Source: Tetragonia tetragonoides (Eukaryota; Streptophyta; Magnoliopsida; Caryophyllales; Aizoaceae). From it: a stretch of 64,000 nt of DNA. The notes under the pieces are model-generated. The model was not told the origin of the DNA and made no database searches. It saw nothing but the letters and a program-made list of their open reading frames with translations. The stretch spans positions 50,600,501 to 50,664,500 of the forward strand of contig CM076143.1 in the NCBI GenBank assembly GCA_038025085.1, written 5' to 3'. This document shows positions 1 to 11,141 of the stretch, piece after piece; the first letter of the stretch is position 1; each line of letters opens with the position of its first letter. A program made the position numbers and the translations under genes.

Positions 1-42
1 CAACTTGTTGCTCAATTTTATTCCACTTTGAAGAGATGATGC

Positions 43-527
43 TAGCTGCAGCCTCACCTCCACAAGCTGATTTGGGTAAAAAACTTTCATTTTTAAACAT
101 TAATTCACTTTCTCTCTCCTTTTCTCTCTCTTTTCAGGGTTCATTCTTCCCATCTCAGGGTTTTCTTTTAGGGATTTTGGGGTTCATCTTTTCCATTTTA
201 GGGTTTACTTTTTTATTTTGGGGGTTTTGGGCTTCACTCATCCCATCTTAGGGTTTTCATTTTGGGTTTTGGAGTTTTTTTGGGGTTCACCTTTCCCATC
301 TTAGTGTTTTCTTTTGTAGAATATATAATTCCGACGGCTTCGCCGTCCGAATTAATAGTGGTTGTCGTCGGTAATAGTAATTGATCAAATTTCACTCAAA
401 TAAACTTGAATATTGAGGAGAGAGAGAGTGAATTTATTGGAAAAAGTCACAAATTTTAAGAAACTTTACACATATCAACTTGTGAAGGTGAATTGTAGCC
501 TCAGGGTGAGGCTGCTGCTAGCAGCCC
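43..527. mobile_element. Long-TIR foldback element (MULE-like MITE), near-terminal in window
   Basis: The two ends are inverted copies: GCAGCCTCACCT followed by CACAAGCTGAT near 50-90 pairs with the reverse complement of the sequence near 470-525, which has an extra stretch of about 17 bases. The interior is T-rich with repeated TAGGGTTTT-like phrases and no coding potential. A compact GACGGCTTCGCCGTC hairpin lies at about 333-347. Related GCAGCCTCA foldbacks occur at 61090-61620. No clean target-site duplication was found, so the class is inferred from the long imperfect TIRs. Confidence 0.45.
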
Positions 528-1705
528 TCTTAAACTTAACCTCAAATTTAACACTACAGTGTTGATACTTTATCTACTATATGGATATGTTTGGGTGGGA
601 AGAATACTCTAAAAATAGAAGTTATTATCCCCTCAAAAAAAGAGTTGTAAGGTGAGTAAATTTTCAAATAATTTTTCAAGATCGAGAAGCTCCATACATC
701 ACCATCAAACTTTAAAATAGCACAAAAAAAAAGGAAAATAGTATGCATGTATCAAAGGTATTAGAGAATGAGGGATATCCCTCAAGCAATCAAATAATTA
801 TTATACAGTGATGTTATTAACAGGTCATAAACACTGTAGTCATCCTGTATGTTAGTATCAAAGTTTGAGGTTTTTTTTTTTTATATATCTACATATAACA
901 TAAATAACTTGATAATAGTGTTTTATTACCTAATAATGATAATGTCGTTTGTATTAGGGGGTTGTTTAGCTGGAAGTAGATAACAATGAAATTAAATTTT
1001 TACTAAGGTTTCTAATCTTATCTAACACTTATACCATTACTAATTAATGATTGTCTCTCCAATATTATCATGGACTCCAGCGGTTTAAGCAATGGGATGG
1101 AATGGAAGATTGAGTATAGGAAGAGGGACTCCAATCGAGTACAGAGGCGGATCTTGGCCCAAAAAAGTGAAGGCTAAGATTCAAACCTTGTACCTAAAAG
1201 ATAGAATATCAGTGCTTCAACCAATGTGCTGCAACCTTTATCCTCAAACATTTATACAACAAAAAATTAAAGTTTTATTTTTCTGGTGGGGGCTAACCTC
1301 ATCCCGCCCTCTTGATAATTCGCCACTAATCGAGTGGCTTATCATTTGGCAAATAAGAGTAATAAGGCAACGGATAATGTCTTGTATAATTTGGACAACT
1401 CCATCTTGGATTGTATTAAATTTTTTAACGATGACGTATTAGCTTGTAAATTTATTTCTGATTTCTGATTTTATTTCTTGTTAGATTTTTTTTTTTAAAA
1501 AAATTCAAAAAAGAAGAGAAAGAAAGAAAATTGTAATAACCAAAATAAATTTATGCTATTGAACTGAACTTTGTTAAACCAAACTTGATATATACTACTA
1601 GTAATCTTGACAAGTGAAAATGTTGTGTTCATATAATTATTTTAAAGTGAGTAGGAGATATATAAGGGATTTAATGATTATGCTAAAAAGTATTTTATTA
1701 ATATA
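528..1705. other. Intergenic DNA, no gene recognised
   Basis: AT-rich sequence with short open frames only. None has a recognisable domain, and no promoter, RNA gene or bounded transposon could be supported. Confidence 0.5.
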
Positions 1706-1723
1706 TAATAATAATAATAATCA

Positions 1724-1790
<67 letters not shown>
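1706..1790. repeat. (AAT)n/(ATT)n microsatellite
   Basis: A short AAT run (1706-1722) is followed by about 22 ATT units (1725-1790). Immediately downstream is an ACTGA/ACTAA-type repeat (about 1820-1850), the same association seen at 19617-20482. Confidence 0.9.
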
Positions 1791-2286
1791 GGGACGTGTT
1801 CTTTTTTTCGCAAAATTGAGTTGAACTGAACTAAACTAATAATTATTAAACTGAACAATAATATTTGAGTGAAAATTATGTTCTCGAAGTGAACCACTTG
1901 TAAAAGAAGAAGAATAATGTGTTCCTACGTTTGAACCAATTGTACTAGTAGTACCACGCACACTAGTGATCATATTACGGAACGAAGTTATTAATTTTGT
2001 TTATGAAAATCATAAACATACATTCCAAAATGAAGCGAACAAAAGTGAAGTTTGAAAAGGATTAGACAAAAATTAAAGGGAAAATGAAGGGTGATGATAC
2101 GTTAATTGGAAATGAAAATGGGGTGAAATCACATGGTGGCATGTGAGGGTGACCCACGGTGGGGGAACGTGTGAACAATGACATGCACCCCGTTTTTCCC
2201 GGGACGGAGGTTTCCTTGTCGGAGGGTGCTACTCTTCTATCTGTACGATGTCCATCTATACATATACTACTATATGCTAATTAACG

Positions 2287-2287
<1 letters not shown>

Positions 2288-2349
<62 letters not shown>
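2288..2349. repeat. (TA)n microsatellite
   Basis: An uninterrupted dinucleotide run of about 30 TA units. Confidence 0.95.
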
Positions 2350-2355
<6 letters not shown>

Positions 2356-2559
2356 TATTTTATTCTCCCTACATCCTGCTAGCTAGTGAAGTATGATTGT
2401 AGTATTTTAATACGTACTCCTACGATATGGGCTACGTACAAAATGCCATACTTCCGATCGAATAATAAAATCATGGACGGGCCAAACCATGAGACCCGCC
2501 CATCCTACTTGGGGAATTGATGGATGTGGAAAAATTATTTGTGTAAGACCCAGTTCTTT

Positions 2560-2960
2560 TCTACGAATGATTTCAACGAATGAAATGGGTGAGAAACGGA
2601 AAAGAACTTGTTGCGCATAATGGAATAATGAAACGAAAATTGCAGCGCAGAACGGAATTAATGCAGCACGAAACGGAAGAGACAAAACAGGAAGAGACAA
2701 AATGAAATGTAGAATTGATGCAGCACGAAACGGAATGGAAAATGTAGCATGGAACGGAACGGAACGGAACGAATTTTGCAGCGCGAGGTGGTACAGAAAG
2801 GAATGCAGTATGAAACGACGAAAAGAACAGATAGCCTAAATTTATGAGGACAATTTAATATGTTCTGTGTCGTTCCGTTTCACGATGCATCATATTCACC
2901 CGTGTCGTTCCATTCCGTCTCGTTCTGTCGTCGGGTTCCATTCTGCACCGTTCAGTTTTG
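2560..2960. repeat. GGAAC-rich degenerate repeat cluster (Tourist-like MITE family debris)
   Basis: Multiple units resembling ACGGAACGGAA and TGCAGCRCGAAACGG. A right terminus like GACGAAAAGAACAGATAGCC lies at about 2817-2836 and a second one, GAAGAGAACAGAG, near 2961-2973. The same unit composition and termini occur in the better bounded copies at 3034-3220, 32584-32777 and 59035-59256. Several copies appear overlapped or rearranged here. Confidence 0.5.
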
Positions 2961-3033
2961 TTGAAGAGAACAGAGTCGTCTGCCAAGTCATAGTTGTAGA
3001 GACAATTGTGCACAAGTTACAACATTGAATATA

Positions 3034-3220
3034 GGACATGTTCTTTTCGTCGTCTCCATACTGCATTCTAGTCAGTTCCGTTTCGTTCCGTTTCGTTTCG
3101 TTCCGCATTCTGTACTTCATTTTGTATTACGTTTTGTTTTATTATCCGCATCGTTTCGTTTCGCGTTGTTCCGTTCTATTTCCTATCGTCTCGTACCATT
3201 CCATTGAAGAGAATCGAGCC
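3034..3220. mobile_element. Tourist-like MITE, GGAAC-repeat family
   Basis: It starts with a GGACATGTTCTTTTCGTCG-like end and finishes with GAAGAGAATCGAGCC, matching the inverted termini of the copy at 32584-32777. The interior consists of TTCCGTTTCG repeats. A TAG triplet borders both sides, consistent with a three-base PIF/Harbinger duplication but too short to be decisive. Confidence 0.5.
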
Positions 3221-4221
3221 TAGACTATAAGTTTTCATGAATGAAAATGAGAAACAAATAAATATTTGAAAGGCATCAGGATTAGAAAGGTATATAGTAC
3301 TAGCATTTTGGGGGTTGAGGGGGAGGAGCTGGAAGTCTGTAAGAGGTTGGAGCTTAGAAATTAAACACACGTTGAGGCACTTGTTACTTAGTTGGTAGTT
3401 TGTGGGGGTTGTTATCTCCTTTATTTGGAGCTTAAGATAGCTGGCAATCACTTAGTTTTGGGGCAGTCTTTTCACTAAAACAATAATATGGCATTACTTA
3501 TTACACCGATGTGATTTGATTAGTCAAATAAACACTAATTAATCAACCACCTCTTCACTTTCATTTAACATGTTCGGCCATGCAATATCTTTTTCCAGCA
3601 AAGTGGAACCATTTACAACTGGCACATGATCCCATTCGATGCATGACCACGACCAATCATGGACCCTTCATGTGTTTTCTTAGCTTGTTTTATAAATTTA
3701 ATTTAATTTGTTTTTCTAAGTTGATGATTTAAAATAAATAGTATGGGGCTTTGATGCAAAGGGACAATAGTATATAGATGTCCTTCAATGCTTTTGAATC
3801 AAAATTAATTAAATAAGTGCAAATAAAGTAAAGGTAGTAACAGATTTTAAGGTGCTTGTGTCATGGAGGATGGACGACTATCTATGACATGAAAGTATGT
3901 GACATTGTGACGCGATCATGTATAAAAGATCTGCTGTCAATCTGAAGTTGTTAATTTTATCTTCGCTCCTCACCGTTCCGCGTCATTTCATTGAAGAAAC
4001 TAGAGCCTAATTTGATTGAAGTATAATAATCCTAAGATAAGCATCCTGTCTAACGTACTAAAATAAAAATAAAAATTAGTACTTAAATTTGTGGTTAGTT
4101 AGGAATTGATCAAGGGTTAGAAAAAACCTATGATGAATCCGAATGAATTGAACACCTTCTAATTGAATTGAGTAGTTAAATACTTAAATGTGATATAAAA
4201 TAATGTCATTACACTTATTAG
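3221..4221. other. Intergenic DNA with one MITE tail remnant
   Basis: No gene seen. A fragment at about 3965-4010 (CACCGTTCCG ... GAAGAAACTAGAGCC) resembles the right end of the Tourist-like family. Confidence 0.45.
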
Positions 4222-4292
4222 CACTAAACTAAACTAAACTAAAGTGAATATCATTCATTAAACTAAACTAAACTAAACTAAACTAAACTAAA
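4222..4292. repeat. (ACTAA)n minisatellite
   Basis: Runs of the pentamer AACTA at 4222-4242 and 4260-4291. This is one of several dispersed ACTAA/ACTGA arrays in the window. Confidence 0.85.
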
Positions 4293-4903
4293 AATATAAT
4301 CAATGAAAAAGATAATTATATTATTTGTAATCCAGTATATATAGTTTCTTTAAAATTTGGGAAGCATCAAAATAGTTTGTCTGCAAGGAACTGCAAATAG
4401 TGAGTGGAAGCGGTATGTCACTGAGGTCTTGAGTACTATGAAAAGGTCAACAAAGCCGGCCCGTTGACGACACAAGTCAGCCGATCCGCAAAATGTTTGA
4501 ACTTTGGGCCGGTTTAATTTAGCCACATTATTAAAGGCCTACTTCTTTTACTCAGTCAAAGCCCAATTAGATAAACCCCCATTCGGCCATGCTTATCATG
4601 CTGGAGTAAAAAAATTTACCAATCCGGGATCCCTATTCCATTCTGTGTTCCACTCCATATACCCACTATATTTTAATCGTTCGTCATTTTGTCATATATC
4701 TTAATTTAATTTGGTCAAAACTTAGCTCGAGCTCAGATCAAACCGAGCCCGAGAACCTACTATGATTGGGCTCAGTTGTCTCCCTTTTATTTTAGCACCA
4801 CCCACAAATTATTGGTTGACCTAATTTTACCCGAAAAAAGTTTAACCAATTTTGTTTTAAATTTGTACCATTGCTGATGATAAATGAATGAGCAGTCTGT
4901 ATG

Positions 4904-5080
4904 TTTTGTTTTTGTATTTTTTTGTTTGGGTCATAGGTTTAGCCTAAACTTTTTGGGATAAGACTAATTCTGTTCATATCGGATCAACTTGTGAAGGGGT
5001 AAAGTGCTCTCACTAAGTAGTGTTTTCATTCCAAGATTCGAACTGTCGACCTTGGTTAAGAGATGAGAGTGTCGAACCAC
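4904..5080 (-). mobile_element. SINE, tRNA-derived, with 26-bp target-site duplication
   Basis: Read on the minus strand it has a tRNA-like head with CAGTGGTTCGA and a B-box-like AGTTCGAATCTTGG, and ends in an A-rich tail. It is flanked by a direct repeat at 4878-4903 and 5081-5106 that matches at 22 of 26 positions, as expected for an aged retrotransposition duplication. No coding capacity. Confidence 0.7.
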
Positions 5081-5106
5081 TGATAATTGAATGAGTTGTC
5101 TGCATG

Positions 5107-5669
5107 TAAGTTAAATGCAACGCAATTAATAATAATCTAATCAAATGTTAGGTAATGAATTAGGAACCTAATAAAATGGGGGAATTAAGTGAGAGGAACA
5201 TATATTCCAAAGAAGAGTGACAAAAATAGTGACAAAGGAAAACTCAGAAGCGCACGTACGTGTATAAGTTAAGGGGACAAATACATGGAAAATTTCCAAT
5301 TTCCATGTACTGGGCTAGGGGGTGTTTTTGGCAGCATATGTATGACCCCTTTCTGTTTAACTCCCTAATTATTAACACACACATGCCCGACCCGACACCA
5401 TTTGAAGATCAGTGTTGATTTAACCCACAATTTTGTCTTTCCTCTCTTTTCTTTTCCCAATTACAAGTCCACCTTTTGATTGCGCTATTTGTCTTTTGGG
5501 ATGTGGAAACTGGAAAGTCTTCAACTTAATTCACTCGTTCTTGGTTGGGATCGTGAAGAAATACACTACTTAAAAGACTTCATTTTGGGGCAGAAAAAGG
5601 TTCAATAATCAAAACAATGAATGATCTCGAGGAACAACTAGTTTTGTGTCTTCGACTTGTGTCTTTTGA
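5107..5669. other. Intergenic DNA, nothing recognised
   Basis: No gene or bounded element could be supported between the SINE and the left end of the CACTA transposon. Confidence 0.45.
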
Positions 5670-5939
5670 AACCACAACAACAAAACGAGGCAAAGGAGGC
5701 AACTTGGGGCGGATCAAGGAAGGCGAGGCTCAAGTCGCCTTCTTAGGCGACTATCAAAGACGGCGCAAGCATCGGCCTTCTTTGTTCTGGATCTAGTGGG
5801 GCAACCACTAAATCTTCGCCTTCTTTGGTTAATTTAAGGCGAATGTTTCTGTAGTCGCCTTCTTTGATCCATTAAAAAGTAAGACTACCGATACTCCAAA
5901 CACTCACCAAGTCACAGACCTCACAGGCTCACAATAACG

Positions 5940-5950
5940 CTAAACACTCA

Positions 5951-5990
<40 letters not shown>

Positions 5991-6876
5991 ACCCCTCTCT
6001 CCCATGGCGATTCCTTGAGCAGGCTCCAAGGTTAACGATTCTCTCTCTTCTCAATTGCTAATTCTCCCTCTTCTCAATTGCTAATTCTCTCAAACACTCA
6101 CCCGTCTCTCTTCTGGTTTGTTCAATTACCACGAATTTCGCACCTAAGGTTTCAAATGGAGATCTCGTTAATCTAGGGTTTCACTTTTCTCCGAGTTATT
6201 TTGATCTGATTCTGAAATTAAGATTGAAGTTCTTGTTCATTTAATACTTAACTTTGAATTTGTTGCTCAAAATCCAAGGAAAACTTTAGGATTGTTGCTG
6301 ATTTATGTTTTAAATTTTTTGTTCTAGGTTTCGGAAATGGCTGGAAAAGCAGCAAGGGACAAAAAGAAGACCTCTATTATGCACATTTAGTTTGTAGAAG
6401 GTACAAATCAATCGATTTAGAGTTTTTGCAATCACAAGTTCAAGCGTTTAACCCTAGTTTCTGCAATTTGCGAATTATATATACAGGGAAACACTCATTA
6501 TAAATTTTCGCTACCACTTTAATTTATGAAATTTCAATTGTCATAATGTGGTTAATTTGCTTTGGAATTGTTGCTTGCTTCTCACATCTCATAGTTAAAT
6601 TCTATTTGCAATACTGACTTTGTCTTGCATCTAATTTGGTGATTAGATTTTCTTTACTTATATGGACCTACCTCTCAGCACTTCTGAGCATATTAAACCA
6701 GCTACAAAGAGTGTTTATGTTTCATTTTCTGCTGGTGTACGGTGTGGAATTGGTTTCCCAATTTATCTACCTATGAACTCCATTTCCAATCTTTTGTACT
6801 ATGACCTTATAAGTTATACTCTTATAGGTACTTTGGCTCAAAAATGTACTATCTTCACGACAAGTTAGATTTATAG
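5940..6876. other. CACTA interior, left part (CT tract and gene-like fragments)
   Basis: A C-run and (CT)n tract at about 5951-5986 is followed by a short ATG frame at 6001 (ends after five codons) and another at 6337 that opens MAGKAARDKKKTS and stops after 17 codons. No protein family is recognised. It may be promoter or 5-prime gene sequence carried by the transposon, or the element's own leader. Confidence 0.35.
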
Positions 6877-6881
6877 GTTTC

Positions 6882-7210
6882 TGTAATACCCCGAATATTT
6901 ATATTATTTTGAATATTTATATTATTTTGAGAAAATGATTAATTGATTTATGAAATAAATGTATTTGATTTTGGAGTGTTTTGTTGTGTTTGGGCTTTAT
7001 TGGCCAAAAAAAAAAAAGTTTTGTTTTGCTAAAACTCTTCCACCGCTTTTCCTTACTTCTTATATTGCCTTTCAGTTTTTTTTCCCCAAAACCCTTGAAC
7101 CTTTGTAAAACCCACGACACACCACCATCACCATCTTCTTCGTTCTTTCTCTTTCTCCCAAAACTCTACTGCCATGGATGCTACTTTGCTGTTGATTGAA
7201 GAAATTCGTT

Positions 7211-7253
<43 letters not shown>

Positions 7254-8912
7254 TTTTGGGTGTCTTTTCTCTCTCCTCTCGGTAGCGGTTTTGTTCGAGA
7301 ACCACGCCCCTGTTCTGCCTTTGATCGACGCTGCTGCTGCTGTCTTTTTCCGGTCACCGTGTGGTGGTGCCGTCTTGCACCACAAGTAGCCAATCAATTG
7401 GTTTGATTCCAGAAAACCCTAAACCCCAAATTTATTTGTTTCAATTTCTGATTTTTAGGGTTTTGATATTAAGTTCTGATTTGATTATATATGCATATAT
7501 ACTAGAGGGTTGAATTGGGGAGATTTTGATGCGTAACTGTTTTGGACCTCGATTTAGAGGTAACCCTTTCTATTCGGTTGGAGTTGGATGTTATTTTCCT
7601 TTTTTCTATGTGAATTAGATGCTTGAGTTGGATATTGTTATTTGTTGAATTATGTTTTCTGATTGTTGACATATCATGCTATTTATGAATGAATTATTAT
7701 TTGAATTGGCTAGCTACAATTCAGATTACTGATTGTAAATTGGGTTATTCTGAGTAAGGTGGTAGTACTAGTATTAGCTGGAATTATAGACAATAGAATG
7801 TCTGTTTTGCACAGAGAACTAGTGTAATTGCTAGAGTAAGTTATGAAACCGAGAAACCTATAATGATTTGGGAACCCGTGCCATGTTATGGATTCTATAC
7901 TATGGACCCGAAATGGGTATTTGAGATGAGAACGATCAGATGTGATTATAGGTATTGATAATGAATATGATCTTGGTTTGAGGCTCGTACGTTGTTAGTT
8001 TCCTTAGTTCTTGGCATGTGGGTGAGTAGCCTATGATATTATTCTTAGGTAATGAGCAGTATTTTATGAAATGGTTACATGGTTATGAGAATTGGTCCGA
8101 GAGTGGACTTTTGAGAGCCTGCTGGCTATGTTATGAGTGATGGGGCATATGGCCGAGTTATGAGAATAGTTTTGTTTCTGCTGGTTTACGCTGGTTCACT
8201 TCCCACCTAGTCGAGGCTAGGAGCTAGTGACCGAGAGCAATTGGCACAAACTCTTGAGAATTGAGTATTAGCTAGGAGAGCATCCTAGAATGCAGTTGAG
8301 ACTATTTTTGGGGTCTATGTGACTTAAAGGTCATAGATGACCTGAGTTGACATTGTAGTGCTTTTATTTATTTTCGACAGAATGTTTGGTTACTCAGCTT
8401 TGCTGATTGGTTGCTTTCTGTGTTACGTGTGTGTGCGTTCATTTTTCTTCAATGGTGGGCCTATGATGAACCTATGCGATATTCGATTGCATGGGGGAGT
8501 AGATTGGAATATGAATTGCAGGTTGGTTGTTTATGAAGATCTCTTTTGATGGACCAGTCGATTCGAGTTGACCAGAAGAAAGATTAGTGTTGTCCGCTGT
8601 AATTATACTTTCTAGTTGTTCATTCAATTGTAAATTGTAAAGCCTTAAAGTTTGTTGGTTTGTTTTAGAGTTGTAATGTTTGCCTTGCACTCATTCAATG
8701 AGTGAGTGTGACAGTGATGCTCCGAATTTAATAAAAGTCTTCCGCTGTCAGGTTGGATCTTTTTTTATTGGTTTGGTTGTATTTTCTGTTTAAGCAGGTT
8801 TTGTAAAGTCGATAACTTGGGATGCCTATTTACAAAGGAAACTCTTCCCGATTTGCGGCTCGAGTTTACTCATTTTTATTTATATATTATTTAGAAAATC
8901 CGGGGTGTTACA
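6882..8912. mobile_element. Solo LTR, about 2.0 kb, inserted in the CACTA interior
   Basis: It starts TGTAATACCCCG and ends CGGGGTGTTACA, so it has TG...CA termini and a short terminal inverted repeat as LTRs do. GTTTC is duplicated exactly on both sides (6877-6881 and 8913-8917), the five-base duplication of an LTR retrotransposon. A (CT)n tract lies at 7213-7248. There is no internal pol, primer-binding site or second LTR, so it is best read as a recombination product of a full element. Superfamily not determinable; the length favours Ty3/gypsy. Confidence 0.75.
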
Positions 8913-9434
8913 GTTTCGTTTTCCTATTCTTGGTACATGTTTGTTTAACGGTTCAAATAAATGTGTACTTGCTAATTCGGTACTCGATTTCTTTCCCCTG
9001 TTCTTTTTTCCATTCAAAACTTTATGAGGGTATTTGGCCTCCTGGTTATCTTTATGCTAACCGAAGCATTGTGAAGAGTGGTGCTGAGCAGAAAGTAGAG
9101 AGTAAAGGGCTTTCAGAATGCTAGGATGAAAAACTAAAGCCTTTCAGTAAAAAAAAAAATTGAATAGATTTTTAGTCACTAATAGACTTTACATTGACCC
9201 TGTGATCTGATACAATGATACCAAGTAGAATGTATGCCTGTGATGATATTTGTTGCAGTATTGGTGTGTATGAAAGTTCCCGTGCAAATCTGCAGTTTAT
9301 ATAACAAGGAAGTTTTTATAAAACTGCTCTTCCTAAAACAATGGTAATTATTTCCGAGAGGGAGTTTATGGGCTGTAGGGAACAAAAGCGCTGTCTGATA
9401 ATCTGTAATCAGCTAAGTATTCGATGATATGTAA

Positions 9435-9594
9435 TGATAAATTTTAATAATTGAGCCTTAACAAGTGAGCAACATATACGACAAGTGGGGTTTCAATTCA
9501 AAATCAATTGACAATGGGTGGAGTAACTCACTTCCTTATATGTATGTTCAAGATCACCAAATCTTTCCATGTGTGACACAAACCCACTTCAACA
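9435..9594 (-). repeat. TRIM LTR copy 1 (3-prime LTR)
   Basis: On the minus strand it runs from TGTTGAAGTGGG to TTATCA. A purine-rich GTGAGGTGAGG, a plausible polypurine tract, sits just before its start (about 9595-9605). The left outer flank carries the TGTAA duplication. It is the most diverged of the three copies. Confidence 0.75.
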
Positions 9595-9711
9595 CCTCAC
9601 CTCACGCAAAGACCCATCATGGGCTGAAGCGTGGACCAAATAAAGTCTACTATGGGCTAGTCACACGCGCGTGGGCTAAACAGGGGTTTAACAAATGCAG
9701 GACCAAAGCCC

Positions 9712-9723
9712 GCTCTGATACCA
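9712..9723 (-). other. Primer-binding site for initiator tRNA-Met
   Basis: The minus strand reads TGGTATCAGAGC, the standard complement of the initiator tRNA-Met 3-prime end, directly next to the TTATCA end of LTR copy 2. It fixes the TRIM orientation. The internal domain is only about 130 bp and non-coding. Confidence 0.85.
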
Positions 9724-9884
9724 TGATAATTTTTAATAATTGAGCCTTAACAAGTGAGCAACATATAAGACAAGTGGGGTTCGAACCCAAAACCAATTGG
9801 CAATGGGTGGAGTAACCCACTTCCTTATATGTATGCTCAAGATCACCAAATCTTTCCATGTGGGACACAAACCCACTTCAACCA
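9724..9884 (-). repeat. TRIM LTR copy 2 (5-prime LTR of the complete TRIM)
   Basis: Nearly identical to copy 3 over the shared part. On the minus strand it starts TGGTTGAAG and ends TTATCA, directly followed by the primer-binding site. Confidence 0.75.
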
Positions 9885-10097
9885 TGAAAACTTAGAGAAA
9901 GGAGACAAGAAGATTTTTCCCTTTTTTAATTACTTTGCTCAGAAAAGGCTTAATATATATACAAGAAAAATAACCGAATGAATAGGAAGAGGTGCCTAAA
10001 ATAAAGACTCCTAAATAAGGACTCCTAAGATACAGCAAAACTCCTAAATATGTGCAACAAAATATTAACAGAATAGTTACAAAATAAGCTCCCAATA
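9885..10097 (-). repeat. Ty1/copia 3-prime LTR
   Basis: On the minus strand a polypurine tract (TTGAGGAGGAG, 10098-10108) is followed by TATTGGGAGC (start TG probably mutated to TA) and the segment ends in TTTTCA at 9885. It contains a TATATATATTAA box. It is directly joined to TRIM LTR copy 2. Confidence 0.65.
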
Positions 10098-10104
10098 CTC
10101 CTCC

Positions 10105-11112
10105 TCAAGTTGGCGCATGAAGATCTCGAATGCCCAACTTGCGAAGAAGGTACTCAAATTGAGTCTTGCCAAGAGCCTTAGTGAATATATCAGCGAGTTG
10201 TTCTGTTGTTCGAACATGAGAAGTAACAATATTGCCTGCCTGTATTTGATCACGAACATAATGACAATCAACTTCAATATGTTTCGTGCGATCGTGAAAA
10301 ACTGGATTGGCAACAATATGTAAAGCGGCCTTGTTGTCGCAAAATAGCCTCATAGGCTGAGAATGATGAACACCAAGAGATTTGAGCAAAGATTTGAGCC
10401 AAGTTAGCTCACAATTGGTAACAGCCATTGAGCGATACTTGGCTTCAGCTGAGGATCTGGATACAGTAGGTTGCTTCTTTGTCTTCCATGAAATAGGAGA
10501 AGAACCAAGAAGAATAAAATAACCAGCTATCGAACGCCGAGTCAAAAGGCAACTGGCCCAATCAGAGTCACAGTAAGCATTAAGATGTAGTGCACTATCA
10601 CGGTGCAAGACAATTCCTTGATGAGACTTTAAATAACGAAGTACACGGATAGCAGCATCCCAATGACCGATATGTGGAGCTTGCATGAACTGGGCTAGAA
10701 CATGAACTGCATAACAAAGTTCGGGCCTAGTGATAGTCAAGTAGATAAGTCTCCCAACGAGACGACGATACCTAGCCGGGTCCTCAAATAACGGGCCATC
10801 ATCAAGAGCAAGTTGATGGTTTTGCTCAATCGGGAAGTCAACAGGCTTGGTCGCCAGTAAACCAGTTTCAGATAAGATGTCCAATGTGTACTTACGTTGA
10901 GAAAGAAATAACCCATGAGGTCCACGAGCAATCTCGATGCCAAGAAAATATTTTAAGAAACCAAGATCCTTCATATGAAAACACCGACTCAAATAAACCT
11001 TAACAAGTGAGCAACATATAAGACAAGTGGGGCTCCAACCCAAAACCAATTGGCAATGGGTGGAGTAACCCATTTCCTTATATGTATGCTCAAGATCACC
11101 AAATCTTTCCAT
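10105..11112 (-). CDS. LTR-derived leader fused in frame to Ty1/copia reverse transcriptase end and RNase H
   Basis: An open frame of about 335 codons. The first 38 or so residues (from MERFGDLEHTY) are translated TRIM LTR copy 3. The frame then enters copia pol at the end of the reverse transcriptase domain (FHMKDLGFLKYFLGIEIA) and continues through the connection region (RYRRLVGRLIYLTITRPELCY) and RNase H. RNase H acidic residues are in place: YCDSDWA, SSAEAKY and LFCDNKAA, then HIEVDCHYVRD and IADIF-type ADIFTKAL near the end. Gag, protease, integrase and the YVDD centre of reverse transcriptase are absent, so it cannot act alone. No internal stops, which suggests recent insertion. Not a host gene. 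Whether it is translated is unknown. Confidence 0.8.
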   Translation of the reverse strand: MERFGDLEHTYKEMGYSTHCQLVLGWSPTCLICCSLVKVYLSRCFHMKDLGFLKYFLGIEIARGPHGLFLSQRKYTLDILSETGLLATKPVDFPIEQNHQLALDDGPLFEDPARYRRLVGRLIYLTITRPELCYAVHVLAQFMQAPHIGHWDAAIRVLRYLKSHQGIVLHRDSALHLNAYCDSDWASCLLTRRSIAGYFILLGSSPISWKTKKQPTVSRSSAEAKYRSMAVTNCELTWLKSLLKSLGVHHSQPMRLFCDNKAALHIVANPVFHDRTKHIEVDCHYVRDQIQAGNIVTSHVRTTEQLADIFTKALGKTQFEYLLRKLGIRDLHAPT

Positions 11113-11136
11113 GTGGGACACAAACCCACTTCAACA
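10998..11136 (-). repeat. TRIM LTR copy 3, truncated
   Basis: It matches copies 1 and 2 from the TGTTGAAG start to TTAAGG, then switches to copia sequence, losing the LTR end and primer-binding site. The right outer flank carries TGTAA. Confidence 0.75.
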
Positions 11137-11141
11137 TGTAA

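Larger units (their letters stand above)
9435..11136 (-). mobile_element. Chimeric LTR retroelement: TRIM element fused to a Ty1/copia 3-prime segment
   Basis: Three copies of one short LTR are present (9435-9594, 9724-9884, 10998-11136). The first two with the primer-binding site between them form a complete TRIM on the minus strand. Between the second and third lie the end of a copia pol and a copia 3-prime LTR. The pentamer TGTAA flanks the outer ends (9430-9434, 11137-11141), so the whole unit appears to have entered in one event. The copia LTR end and the TRIM LTR start abut with no spacer at 9884/9885. The third LTR lacks its last 20 or so bases and continues straight into the copia reading frame. 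Confidence 0.75.

Noticed and set aside
1092..1442. 116-codon open frame
   Set aside because: No domain, unusual composition and no gene context.
3025..3223. Phe/Arg/Ser-rich open frames
   Set aside because: Translation of TTCCGTTTCG repeats in a MITE, not protein-like.
7072..7406. Overlapping open frames on both strands around the CT tract
   Set aside because: All derive from the (CT)n/(GA)n microsatellite and lie inside the solo LTR; no domain.
9712..9723. GCTCTGATACCA considered as a tRNA gene end
   Set aside because: No cloverleaf upstream; its position next to an LTR identifies it as a primer-binding site.
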